Assembly (NCBI GenBank): GCA_002389995.1
Contig: DGRR01000172.1
Coordinates: 1-17,717 of the forward strand
Length of the DNA stretch: 17,717 nt
Direction: 5' to 3'
DNA from: Ruminococcus sp. UBA4383
Lineage (GTDB): Bacteria; Bacillota; Clostridia; Oscillospirales; Ruminococcaceae
Positions 1 through 7,393 of the stretch are shown here, piece by piece; the stretch's first letter is position 1; each line of letters begins with the position of its first letter. Under the pieces are notes generated by a model that was given only the letters and a program-made list of their open reading frames with translations, made no database searches and was not told the origin of the DNA. Position numbers and translations under genes: made by a program.

Positions 1-926
1 ACGCAGGCGGTCTGTATCAGGTCGGAAAATTCCCCTCATGGAACAGATGGTCCGAATGGAACGGAAAATATCGTGACTGTATAAGAAAATTTATCAAAAG
101 CGGTGCTGAACAAGCTCCCGAACTCTATAACCGCATAAACGGCTCACCCGATATATACCCCGAACGTTCCGCAACTGCATCAATCAATTTCATAACCTGC
201 CATGACGGTTTTACCCTCTATGACCTTTTCTCATACAACGAAAAACACAACGAGGCAAACGGTGAAGATAATCATGACGGCTGTAATAATAACGATAGCT
301 GGAACTGCGGTGCGGAAGGCGAAACTTCCGACCCCGAAATAAATGCCCTGCGTATGCGCCAGATGAAAAATGCTTTCCTCATACTTTTCACAAGCCGTGG
401 AATACCCATGATGCTTTCAGGCGATGAATTTGCAAATACTCAGTTCGGCAACAATAACGCATACTGTCAGGACAATGAAGTTTCATGGCTTGACTGGAAT
501 AAACTTGATAAAAATATTGAACTTTATGAATATGTCAAAGCACTCATTCATTTCCGCAAAGAACACCCCGTACTGATAAACAAGCATTTTGAAAACTCTC
601 AGAACGGCACAGGCTACCCCGAACTTTCTTTCCATACTACTCAGCCGTGGGATTATGACCCCTCATCACCCTATCATACTGTTGCATATATGTATGCAGA
701 GGACGGAACAAAATATGGCACAGGCAAAGACTGTTTCATATACATAGCATTGAATGCTCACTGGGAAACTCATGAATTTACCCTCCCTGTAATTCCCTCC
801 GATAAAAAATGGTATATTGTCCTTTCATCTGAGGGACTTAACAGTTATCCTGACGGAGAACCGCTCAAAGATGCATCGCATCTCACACTCTGTCCACGTT
901 CATCTGCCCTGCTCATAGCGAAATAA
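1..926 (+). CDS. glgX: Glycogen/starch debranching enzyme (GlgX/isoamylase type), 3' part
   Basis: An alpha-1,6-glucosidase of the GH13 debranching group, which hydrolyses branch points in glycogen or limit dextrins. Reading frame 3 is open from the window edge and gives 307 residues before TAA at 924-926; the start lies outside. The first residues AGGLYQVGKFPSWNRW normally follow directly after the catalytic-acid motif AEPWD, so that Glu lies just before the window. The fourth conserved GH13 region is seen as TCHDGF (Asp codon 204-206), followed by SYNEKHNEANGE, a SWNCG motif and a GNNNAYCQDNE stretch typical of GlgX/TreX/isoamylase. The rest is the C-terminal beta-sandwich. An in-frame ATG at 354 is internal and not the start. 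It is convergent with the flavodoxin gene and shares its terminator. GlgX versus isoamylase or TreX cannot be settled from the C-terminal part alone. Confidence 0.9.
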   Translation, partial: AGGLYQVGKFPSWNRWSEWNGKYRDCIRKFIKSGAEQAPELYNRINGSPDIYPERSATASINFITCHDGFTLYDLFSYNEKHNEANGEDNHDGCNNNDSWNCGAEGETSDPEINALRMRQMKNAFLILFTSRGIPMMLSGDEFANTQFGNNNAYCQDNEVSWLDWNKLDKNIELYEYVKALIHFRKEHPVLINKHFENSQNGTGYPELSFHTTQPWDYDPSSPYHTVAYMYAEDGTKYGTGKDCFIYIALNAHWETHEFTLPVIPSDKKWYIVLSSEGLNSYPDGEPLKDASHLTLCPRSSALLIAK

Positions 927-931
927 AAAAC

Positions 932-957
932 AGGCTGTATCTTTAAAGATACAGCCT
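932..957. terminator. Bidirectional intrinsic terminator
   Basis: A perfect 26-base palindrome with 13-base arms, AGGCTGTATCTTT and its complement, lies between the stop codons of two convergent genes. It is flanked by an A6 run at 925-930, which becomes a T-tract for minus-strand transcripts, and by TTAAATTTATTTTT on the plus side. It can therefore end the debranching-enzyme mRNA and, more strongly, the flavodoxin mRNA. Confidence 0.85.
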
Positions 958-962
958 TAAAT

Positions 963-1442
963 TTATTTTTCAGTCATTTGTCTTGCCCATTCTTCAATAA
1001 CCTCACGGCTTGTATCCGAATAAAAACGTTTTGCACCTATTATATTGGCTGATTCACCGAGGAGGGGCTTTAACTTTTCGGAAGTTTTGACGATATCGCT
1101 TCCGCCTGATGTTGCAAAGAGGGCGATTTTTTTATTTGAAAAATCATATTGTTTAATAAAAGTATTAATTATATTGGGCGCACCGTAATACCATATCGGA
1201 AAACCGATAAAGACAAGCCCGTAATTTCTCATACCTTCAACATCTCTTGCGATAGCAATATCTTTTCCGGCAATTTTTTCTTTATTGCATCTTGCAAGCG
1301 GATTAATCCATTTAAGGTCTGAATCTTTATAGGGTTCTTCAGGGGCTATCTCAAAAATATCCGCACTTATAGTTTTCTTGATGATTTCAGCGACTTTTTC
1401 AGTATTTCCCGATGCCGAAAAATATGCTATCAGTCTTTTCAT
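963..1442 (-). CDS. Flavodoxin (Flavodoxin_4-like)
   Basis: A 159-residue FMN-binding electron carrier or small flavin reductase, probably cytoplasmic. The N-terminus YFSASGNTEKVA is the phosphate-binding loop that holds FMN (S-x-S-G-N-T). Further on, VFIGFPIWYYGAPN matches the aromatic loop that stacks on the isoalloxazine ring, and FATSGGSD is the third flavin-binding loop. The length is that of a one-domain flavodoxin. The ATG at 1440-1442 has an AAGGAG site at 1451-1456 with 7 bases between, supporting this start. Transcription is from a perfect -35/-10 promoter whose start region is covered by an inverted repeat (see those entries). Such short flavodoxins are common in gut clostridia, and the redox partner cannot be read from the sequence. 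The neighbouring MATE exporter gene is transcribed in the same direction with no obvious terminator between them. Confidence 0.88.
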   Translation of the reverse strand: MKRLIAYFSASGNTEKVAEIIKKTISADIFEIAPEEPYKDSDLKWINPLARCNKEKIAGKDIAIARDVEGMRNYGLVFIGFPIWYYGAPNIINTFIKQYDFSNKKIALFATSGGSDIVKTSEKLKPLLGESANIIGAKRFYSDTSREVIEEWARQMTEK

Positions 1443-1453
1443 AACAATGTCTC

Positions 1454-1487
1454 CTTATTAACAAAATAAAAACATAATGTTAATAAG
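1454..1487. promoter_or_regulatory. Inverted repeat (possible operator) over the flavodoxin start site
   Basis: Perfect 10-base arms CTTATTAACA (1454-1463) and TGTTAATAAG (1478-1487) with a 14-base spacer. The upstream arm abuts the -10 box and covers the predicted transcription start. The downstream arm runs into the AAGGAG ribosome binding site. This layout suits repressor binding. Alternatively, the mRNA could fold a weak A/U-rich hairpin that hides part of the ribosome site. The binding protein is unknown. Confidence 0.6.
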
Positions 1488-1516
1488 ATTATATAACATT
1501 TATATCCATGTGTCAA
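1488..1516 (-). promoter_or_regulatory. Consensus sigma-A promoter of the flavodoxin gene
   Basis: On the minus strand, TTGACA (1511-1516) and TATAAT (1488-1493) are separated by exactly 17 bases, matching the vegetative consensus at all 12 positions. The predicted start falls near 1481, about 40 bases upstream of the ATG. A perfect match predicts strong basal transcription, which makes the overlapping inverted repeat a good candidate for a repressor site. Confidence 0.85.
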
Positions 1517-1608
1517 TTCGTAATATGCTCAAAAAAACAATAAATTTTATGTAGATATTGCAGATATATATGATTAATACTATAAAAATTTATTTAAAAT
1601 GTGTATAA

Positions 1609-3357
1609 TTACAATTTAAGAGTAAGGTTGTTAAGACCGAGTGAATTGACATAATTCGCTTCTTTTACGAGTTTCATTACCATTCGCAGACCGATATGTG
1701 CAACAGCATCTTCTTCATTCTGCATTTTTACATATTTAACAGGGTCAAACTTGGCGCAGTTGTCTCTTATACGCAGAGTAGGCGAACCGTCACGAATCAT
1801 GACTTTTATATCAATATTATGGTCTTTTCTTCCCTTAAAGCCGTGTTTTACGATATTATTTGACATTTCCTCTATGCACAGGGAAATAAGCATACGAACC
1901 TTTGAACTGATACCTTTTTTCTTGCAGAAATCCGATGCTTCCTGCGATGCTGTAAGAATATCCTCCGCACACTCAACAGAAGATTCAAATACATCTTCAT
2001 CAGGTATTCCGAAATCGCTGTCAAGCAGTGAATATGCCATAAGCCCGAACTCTGATTTTTTATTCTTGATTGTTGCATATATCGAAATAAATATAAATGT
2101 CAGAAGTTCACCGCATACAAATCCCAGCCATACGCCTTTTACACTTAAAAAACGACTCAGCACAAATGACGAAATTCCCGTTAAAAGAAAATTCTGGAAA
2201 AATGATATAACCATTGTATGGCTTACATGATTTATCCCCTGATAATAATTCTTGAATGAAGTATTCAAGGCACAAGGCACAAGCGAAAGTACAAATAATT
2301 TCAGTCCTGATACAGCTGTTTGCCCTGCCTCAGCATCTTCCGTAAACAGCGGTACAAGCCATTTTGCCGCAATTATAAATACCACCGTTACAACAGAACA
2401 TATTGCTATTGAATAGAATACCATAGTATCAACAAGCTGTTTCAGCCCTGATTTGTCAGAATCCACATACAGAATTGTTGCAAGCGTCAGCGCAACTGCT
2501 GCAATTCCCGTACTGAATGAATAGCATAGATTTCCGACAGTGGATATTACCGAATATGCCGCAACAGCAACTTCTCCGCCCGTCTGTCTCAATAAAAAAT
2601 TCAGCAGGAGCGTTAAAAATACAAGGCTTATCTGATTTACAAGAGTAGGTATTCCGTCATGTAACAACTGTATACAGCGTTTTAAACTGAAAAGATTGAG
2701 CCTGAATTTGAATATGCAGTCTTTCTTGAAAAAATAAATTATTCCGATTATTGCCGCAATATAGTAACTCAGGCTTGATGCAAGACCCATTCCGAATGTA
2801 CCCCAGTGAAATACTTTTACATTGAGTATATCAAGTACAATATCCCCCGCTGTCATAGCTATAACCGCAGCAACAAGCCTTGCCCTGCTTCCTGACATCT
2901 GCATATAAGGTACCATTATCTGTGCCATTATAAATGCAGGCGCACCTATTATAAATCCCCTCAGATAATCCCTTGTAAGCCCGAAAACTTCATTGTCCGG
3001 ACTTGGTTCACCTGCTCCGAGCATTGTACATATGGGATTGGTGAAAATAATAACAGCCGCTGTACCGACAATTGAAACTGTCGCCGCCGCTATCACTGAT
3101 ATAGTATAACAGGCATATGTCCCCTTTTTGTCACCTACACCCATAGTCTGACCGCACATTACCTGTATGCCTGCGGAAATCATACTTCCGACAGCCGCAA
3201 ATACAAGCAGTATAGGCGTTGCAAATCCATATGCACTCATTGACGGCACACCGAGAAACCGACCTATCATGATAATATCAATCAGCATACAGATAGTTAC
3301 CGTCATAGCTGATACTATTTGTGTAGCAAGCATCTGACGGAACAATTTTTTTATCAT
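1609..3357 (-). CDS. MATE-family exporter with C-terminal RsbW-like ATPase domain
   Basis: A 582-residue membrane protein. Roughly residues 1-445 form the MATE/NorM-type cation-coupled multidrug exporter, with many hydrophobic helices and a typical start (LATQIVSAMTVTICMLIDIIMIGRFLG). Residues about 450-582 form a soluble GHKL ATPase-like domain of the RsbW/SpoIIAB anti-sigma-kinase kind: N-box EEMSNNIVKHG near residue 496, an IRDNCAKFDP G1-like box near 532, and HIGLRMV near 556. I chose the ATG at 3355-3357 because AAGGAGG (3364-3370) sits 6 bases upstream. A longer reading to 3447 would put the coding start inside the promoter. The domain may sense nucleotide or phosphorylate a partner, but no substrate is visible. 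Stop TAA is at 1609-1611, and no clear terminator follows before the flavodoxin promoter. Confidence 0.87.
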   Translation of the reverse strand: MIKKLFRQMLATQIVSAMTVTICMLIDIIMIGRFLGVPSMSAYGFATPILLVFAAVGSMISAGIQVMCGQTMGVGDKKGTYACYTISVIAAATVSIVGTAAVIIFTNPICTMLGAGEPSPDNEVFGLTRDYLRGFIIGAPAFIMAQIMVPYMQMSGSRARLVAAVIAMTAGDIVLDILNVKVFHWGTFGMGLASSLSYYIAAIIGIIYFFKKDCIFKFRLNLFSLKRCIQLLHDGIPTLVNQISLVFLTLLLNFLLRQTGGEVAVAAYSVISTVGNLCYSFSTGIAAVALTLATILYVDSDKSGLKQLVDTMVFYSIAICSVVTVVFIIAAKWLVPLFTEDAEAGQTAVSGLKLFVLSLVPCALNTSFKNYYQGINHVSHTMVISFFQNFLLTGISSFVLSRFLSVKGVWLGFVCGELLTFIFISIYATIKNKKSEFGLMAYSLLDSDFGIPDEDVFESSVECAEDILTASQEASDFCKKKGISSKVRMLISLCIEEMSNNIVKHGFKGRKDHNIDIKVMIRDGSPTLRIRDNCAKFDPVKYVKMQNEEDAVAHIGLRMVMKLVKEANYVNSLGLNNLTLKL

Positions 3358-3418
3358 AATATCCCTCCTTAAAAATTTTGTCTTATTTTCACACTCAGCA
3401 AATAAACACCTTATATAT

Positions 3419-3447
3419 ATTATAATGCATTTATTTGTTATTGTCAA
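3419..3447 (-). promoter_or_regulatory. Consensus promoter of the MATE-ATPase gene with flanking dyad
   Basis: On the minus strand, TTGACA (3442-3447), a 17-base spacer and TATAAT (3419-3424) match the consensus perfectly. The -35 box lies in the centre of a dyad, TTGTTA (3435-3440) and TAACAA (3449-3454), with an 8-base spacer. That suggests a regulator able to block the -35 region. The expected leader is about 55 bases long. Confidence 0.82.
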
Positions 3448-3475
3448 TTAACAAGGGAAATATTTACAGAAAACT

Positions 3476-3501
3476 AAAAATTCCCCTGAAAAACAGGGGA
3501 A
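3476..3501 (-). terminator. Intrinsic terminator of the Ter biosynthetic operon
   Basis: On the minus strand the transcript forms an 8-bp stem (TTCCCCTG/CAGGGGAA, 3481-3501) with a 5-base loop, followed by a run of five T at 3476-3480. It sits 4 bases past the HAD phosphatase stop codon and marks the 3' end of the operon. Confidence 0.88.
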
Positions 3502-3505
3502 ATAA

Positions 3506-4246
3506 TTACCTAAAATCTTCCATAATCTCAAAAATGCGGGAGAAATCAAAGGGCATATCAAGTCTTTTTATATTTCCGTCATAAAAATCACAGTCAGCAG
3601 GCGCAAATGCATATGAACATTCTTTCATCATCGGAAAATCAAACATACTGTCCCCCACTGCAAAATCTTTCATATCCTTGCAGTAAATTTCCTTGAATCT
3701 TTTTACGCAATTTCCCTTTGATATACTTTCAGGTATGCAATAAACCTTGTATTCATTGCAGTAAACATCAATCCCCTTATATTTATCTTTAAGGAAATTA
3801 TACGTTTCATCGGGTCTGTCAGTTTTCACATACACAAAAAAAGGCTCGATAAAATGAATGTGTTCCTTTGCATGAACTGTCATAAAATACTTATGTATCT
3901 CTTTTAAAGCATTAAAATAAGGCTCTGTCAGTCTGACTGATTCGTCATTCCATTTTTTATCAGGAATATTATTTTCAAGCAGTACAGCACCGTTGCATAT
4001 AAGCGCATACCTGAATTTAAGCTTTTCATAAAGCGGTGAAAGCCTTTCATACTGCGCCATATGCCTTGTTGTAACGGGAACGAAAAGATTTTCACGGCAG
4101 TAAATTTCAACGGCATTCAGATTTGATACGGATATATAACTCTGTATCCTGTCCTTATAGTATTCAGCAGGGATTTTTTCCCCTGAAATTTCATGCCTGT
4201 GAGAATGTATAAGTGTTCTGTCAAGGTCTGAAAATAATACTCTCAT
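3506..4246 (-). CDS. HAD-superfamily phosphatase of the Ter biosynthetic module
   Basis: A 246-residue HAD hydrolase with a Cof/sucrose-phosphatase-like (type II) cap. Motif I is FSDLDRT (nucleophile D7, acid/base D9), motif II is VTTR near residue 59, the motif III lysine is in ISKGN (K177), and motif IV is VGDSMFD (D199, D203). All residues needed for phosphoester hydrolysis on Mg2+ are present. Its ATG overlaps the stop of the upstream StiP-type gene by four bases (ATGA), so the two are translationally coupled. It is the last gene before a strong terminator. In Ter gene clusters an HAD of this type is predicted to dephosphorylate the intermediate built by the PRTases; the actual substrate is unknown. 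Confidence 0.85.
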   Translation of the reverse strand: MRVLFSDLDRTLIHSHRHEISGEKIPAEYYKDRIQSYISVSNLNAVEIYCRENLFVPVTTRHMAQYERLSPLYEKLKFRYALICNGAVLLENNIPDKKWNDESVRLTEPYFNALKEIHKYFMTVHAKEHIHFIEPFFVYVKTDRPDETYNFLKDKYKGIDVYCNEYKVYCIPESISKGNCVKRFKEIYCKDMKDFAVGDSMFDFPMMKECSYAFAPADCDFYDGNIKRLDMPFDFSRIFEIMEDFR

Positions 4247-5289
4247 GTGTCAGCCAGCCTTTTTATAAGTCCGCAGGCTTTATATGCCTTAAAGGGATAT
4301 ATTTCAAGTTCAATATTTTTTTCCTTTGCAAGCTGATATATATGACCAAGATATTCATAGTCATCAAAGCTGTGGACGAGAATTTTCCACGGAATACGCC
4401 TGAGCAATACTCTTGTAGTCTCCCCTATTCCGGGCTTTACGAAATTGATATCCGAGATGTTATATTTTTCCGCAATATTTTTAACTTCTTCAATGGGTGA
4501 TTCTGTTACGGGAATCTCATTGAAACTGTAATTTTTTCCGAAATTTTCTGTTATTTTGTCTATAAACAGATTAGTCTTGTCATGTTCTTCAAACTCACCG
4601 TAATACATGGCCCCGTGAAAATCATTTCCGCCTATTATGTCGCTCCTGTAAAACGTTCTGCTCATCAGTCCTGAAACGGTGGAATTAAGACAAGATGACG
4701 GAATCAGAAAATCCTGATGTGTACCGCATAAATCAGTTATTCCTGCGGGGTCGGAAAGTACCGCAACACGGTCGTCAATGCCGTCAAAATCCTTCATAGC
4801 CTCTCTTAACTGATTTGAAATAGCACCTTTCCCCGTCCAGCCGTCAACAAACTGTATTTTTTCGGGAGGATAATATTTCAGGATATAATTCATGGCATTT
4901 TTATCTATCCCACGTCCACGGATTATTGAAATCGTAAAATGCGGAATATCCACGTTATATTCAAGCTGTATGTATCTTTTAAGCAGAACTCCCACGGGAG
5001 TGCCTGCCCTTGCAAGTGATACAAGAACGGCATCTTTTCCCTTTTCTTCAATTATTTTCCTGCTGAGTATCTCAACAGCCTTAGCAGTCGGGAGGGCATA
5101 ATTTTCAAGTGACGAATAAAAAGTTTTAAGATAATCTTCTGACGGGAGTTTTTCCTTCGGGAGCATTTCGGAATAATGCACACCTGACTGTATTCTCTTT
5201 TCACGCTCGATATTGTCAAGCGGTTCAATCATGCCTGTAATATCTTTTAACAGAATATTTACATCATTTTCCCTGTATGTACTTCTCAT
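4243..5289 (-). CDS. StiP-type PRTase-like protein with C-terminal PELOTA domain
   Basis: A 348-residue protein of the family that databases name 'cysteine protease StiP'. Comparative analysis of Ter systems treats it as a phosphoribosyltransferase fold. Residues about 87-215 carry SLARAGTPVGVLLKR, a PRPP-loop-like FVDGWTGKGAI (147-157) and SSCLNSTVSGLMSRT (198-212). Residues about 265-348 form a small PELOTA (L7Ae-like) nucleic-acid-binding domain with the family stretch PGIGETTRVLLRRIPW. The ATG at 5287-5289 has an AAGGGG site just upstream and lies 2 bases from the upstream gene's stop; the downstream HAD overlaps by 4. A role in making or handling a nucleoside-like compound is inferred from context. 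Peptidase activity looks unlikely to me. Confidence 0.85.
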   Translation of the reverse strand: MRSTYRENDVNILLKDITGMIEPLDNIEREKRIQSGVHYSEMLPKEKLPSEDYLKTFYSSLENYALPTAKAVEILSRKIIEEKGKDAVLVSLARAGTPVGVLLKRYIQLEYNVDIPHFTISIIRGRGIDKNAMNYILKYYPPEKIQFVDGWTGKGAISNQLREAMKDFDGIDDRVAVLSDPAGITDLCGTHQDFLIPSSCLNSTVSGLMSRTFYRSDIIGGNDFHGAMYYGEFEEHDKTNLFIDKITENFGKNYSFNEIPVTESPIEEVKNIAEKYNISDINFVKPGIGETTRVLLRRIPWKILVHSFDDYEYLGHIYQLAKEKNIELEIYPFKAYKACGLIKRLADT

Positions 5290-5291
5290 AC

Positions 5292-6395
5292 TCAGCCCCT
5301 TACAAGATAAAATTTGCAGTCAGGAAACACTGACATAATATCACGGAAAGCCCTTTCGCACTGAATATCATTCCTGCTGTCCGTAACAACTATTACCATA
5401 TCGTATTCATCAATATTATATAAATAATTTATTCTTTCACTTTCATAAAAGCTCTGAATCTGAAAACCGTTTCTGCACGGATAATCCTCTGCATTATTTA
5501 TTCCGATAGGACTGCGTGTAGTTGAGTGTGTATAAACCTGCGCATCATATATTTTTTCAATTGACATTCCAAGCATTATTGCGGGAATCATACATTCCTC
5601 CGTACCGAGGACAAGAACTTTCCTGCAACTGTCCAAATCATAACGGAGATAACTGATACATTCATCTGTAAATTTTTTAATTTTTTCTTTTATATATCCG
5701 ATTTCAAAACACTTTCTCATATCGGGGATATGTGATTTTGTGAAAATAACTTTTCCGCTGTATTCCGATGATTTATCGGGGAGAGCAGGCTTTTCGACAT
5801 TTATACCGCTTACAGCCTCCTCCAAATTGTCGTCATTCATTCTGACAAGCGACATAAATTTTATATTTTTTTCTGAAAGTTCCTTTTCACGCTGACTTTC
5901 CACACGGTTTATAACTGAGCCGACTATAAATTCGCAATCCCTGAAATGCGGAAATTCCCTGCGGATTACGTCAACTATATTTTCAATAGTCTTGCCTGTG
6001 GAGATTTCATCATCTATCATAACCACCTTTTCAGGGCGTATTCTTGAAAGAGGAGTGCTGAATAATTTCTGTTCGACAGCGTGACTGTGTTCTTCGGAAA
6101 ATTCAAGAAAAATTTCCGAATCATAATTTTCCCTTGTTGTATGCATATAAGGTATGTCATCAGGGAAACACATGGCGCATACCGCACCGACAGCCGTTGC
6201 GGTTTCTGCAAAGCCTATGACAAGTGAAGCATTTGTATCTTTTAAAATATTGCCGAGACTGCACATCATTTCAAAAGCCTTTGAGGGCGAAACAGGTATA
6301 TGTTTCGCCTGCAATGGATTCACAAGCAGATAACTGCGCTTACTGTTGTTCCAGCGTCTGGCAAGGCGCATTACATCACTTTTATCGTACATCAT
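5292..6395 (-). CDS. Phosphoribosyltransferase with C-terminal TRSP domain
   Basis: A 367-residue two-domain protein. The N-terminal PRTase contains GFAETATAVG (61-70) and the PRPP-binding signature VVMIDDEISTGKT (124-136), with both acidic residues and the TGKT loop intact. It should bind PRPP and transfer ribose-5-phosphate. The C-terminal TRSP domain shows VLVLGTEECMIPAIMLG (about 260-275) and the name-giving residues in HSTTRSPIG (290-298). Its ATG overlaps the stop of the CitE-like gene by four bases (ATGA), and a second ATG follows at once (6390-6392), so either could start. This PRTase-TRSP arrangement is a hallmark of the Ter-associated biosynthetic module. The acceptor base is unknown. 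Confidence 0.88.
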   Translation of the reverse strand: MMYDKSDVMRLARRWNNSKRSYLLVNPLQAKHIPVSPSKAFEMMCSLGNILKDTNASLVIGFAETATAVGAVCAMCFPDDIPYMHTTRENYDSEIFLEFSEEHSHAVEQKLFSTPLSRIRPEKVVMIDDEISTGKTIENIVDVIRREFPHFRDCEFIVGSVINRVESQREKELSEKNIKFMSLVRMNDDNLEEAVSGINVEKPALPDKSSEYSGKVIFTKSHIPDMRKCFEIGYIKEKIKKFTDECISYLRYDLDSCRKVLVLGTEECMIPAIMLGMSIEKIYDAQVYTHSTTRSPIGINNAEDYPCRNGFQIQSFYESERINYLYNIDEYDMVIVVTDSRNDIQCERAFRDIMSVFPDCKFYLVRG

Positions 6396-7393
6396 ACATC
6401 ATCTCTTATTCCGTATATATCCGCAAGGGTAAGAATTTTCTTAGCCCATTTCTGGTGACACTTGACTTCATTCATTCTGTTGCCGTCAGCAGTTTTTCCG
6501 ACTCCAAAATCTGTATTGTTCCAGTTTGCAACGGAGCAGGCATCTTCATAGTCCTGTTTTGTGACTTTGAGCATTTCATTGACAACAGGGACTTGTGACG
6601 GGTGAATTACAGTTTTGCCGATAAAGCCGTTAAGAATATCAAATTTCAGCTCACGGCGCAGTCCTTTTTCCCACGCATTATCTCCTGACTTTGTGTCAAA
6701 ATATTCCCATACGGGAGCGGATACAACATAAGCATCTGAGAAAACATTCAGTATATCCATAAGGCAGGTATTTATTACGCCCATATCATAGATTGTATTG
6801 TCAATATTTCTGCGTAAACCGTAGATTCTGCAAAAATCATTTCCGCCCACACGCATATTGAGGACAAATCTTCTCATTACGTCTATATGACCTCTGAGGT
6901 CTTCGAGGGCATCTGCTCTCCTCCACAGTGAAATAATTTCCTTTGATTCAAGAATGGGCATCATGTATATTCTTCTCTTGCGTGAAAAGGTATTTATTTC
7001 GATTATATAGGAATTGTAGGCATCTGCATTTGAAGGAGAATATTTCGGCAGAATAAAGCCGTGTACAAACCTGAAATTTTCTCCTGCACGGCGGAAAATC
7101 CTCATTATCTGCTTTCCGTGTCTTACTCTTATGAAAATCTTGGGTATATACACATCGCTTTTTTCCTCAATTTCAGCGAGCTGATTGAGAGTGTCATAAA
7201 TACCCTGTTCAGCCTCTTCGACAGCAGAATCTGCAACTGCATCTTCAAGGCACAATGCAACAGAATAAGGCGGAGCGATTTTCTGAAGCTTTATCTGGTT
7301 TATGATTTTTCCGCTGTTTGCAGGAGAATAGAGCAGTGCGCCCACTTCATAACATTCCCTGCTTATTTCACTTTTATCAATTTTACCTAACAA
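6392..7393 (-). CDS. CitE-like HpcH/HpaI aldolase/citrate lyase family protein
   Basis: A 333-residue TIM-barrel C-C lyase or aldolase homologue. It shows the metal/CoA-site pattern of CitE-like proteins: ALCLEDAV (E50, D51), FIRVR (87-91), ILPKY, MPILES (E149), MRVGGNDFCRIYGLRR around residue 180, and GKTVIHPSQ (259-267). It probably cleaves or condenses a keto-acid building block for the module's product. The start is a TTG (7391-7393) inside the 3' end of the ATP-grasp gene (11-base overlap), supported by GGAGGTG at 7401-7407 with a 7-base gap; no ATG is available near the N-terminus. It overlaps the PRTase-TRSP gene by 4 bases. It belongs to the Ter-associated branch and should not be read as citrate lyase proper, because no CitF or CitD is present. 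Confidence 0.85.
   Translation of the reverse strand: MLGKIDKSEISRECYEVGALLYSPANSGKIINQIKLQKIAPPYSVALCLEDAVADSAVEEAEQGIYDTLNQLAEIEEKSDVYIPKIFIRVRHGKQIMRIFRRAGENFRFVHGFILPKYSPSNADAYNSYIIEINTFSRKRRIYMMPILESKEIISLWRRADALEDLRGHIDVMRRFVLNMRVGGNDFCRIYGLRRNIDNTIYDMGVINTCLMDILNVFSDAYVVSAPVWEYFDTKSGDNAWEKGLRRELKFDILNGFIGKTVIHPSQVPVVNEMLKVTKQDYEDACSVANWNNTDFGVGKTADGNRMNEVKCHQKWAKKILTLADIYGIRDDV

Noticed and set aside
1751..2230. 159-codon plus-strand open frame opposite the MATE-ATPase gene, with similar frames opposite other genes
   Set aside because: They lie antisense to well-supported genes, lack ribosome sites and show no recognisable domain; they are by-products of codon use on the true strand.
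3358..3447. Thirty-residue N-terminal extension of the MATE-ATPase protein
   Set aside because: It covers the ribosome binding site, the leader and the consensus promoter; the ATG at 3357 has a strong AAGGAGG.
4243..5289. Database-style label 'cysteine protease' for the StiP-type protein
   Set aside because: I see no clear peptidase dyad; the PRPP-loop-like segment, the PELOTA domain and the operon of PRTase and ATP-grasp genes fit nucleotide chemistry better.
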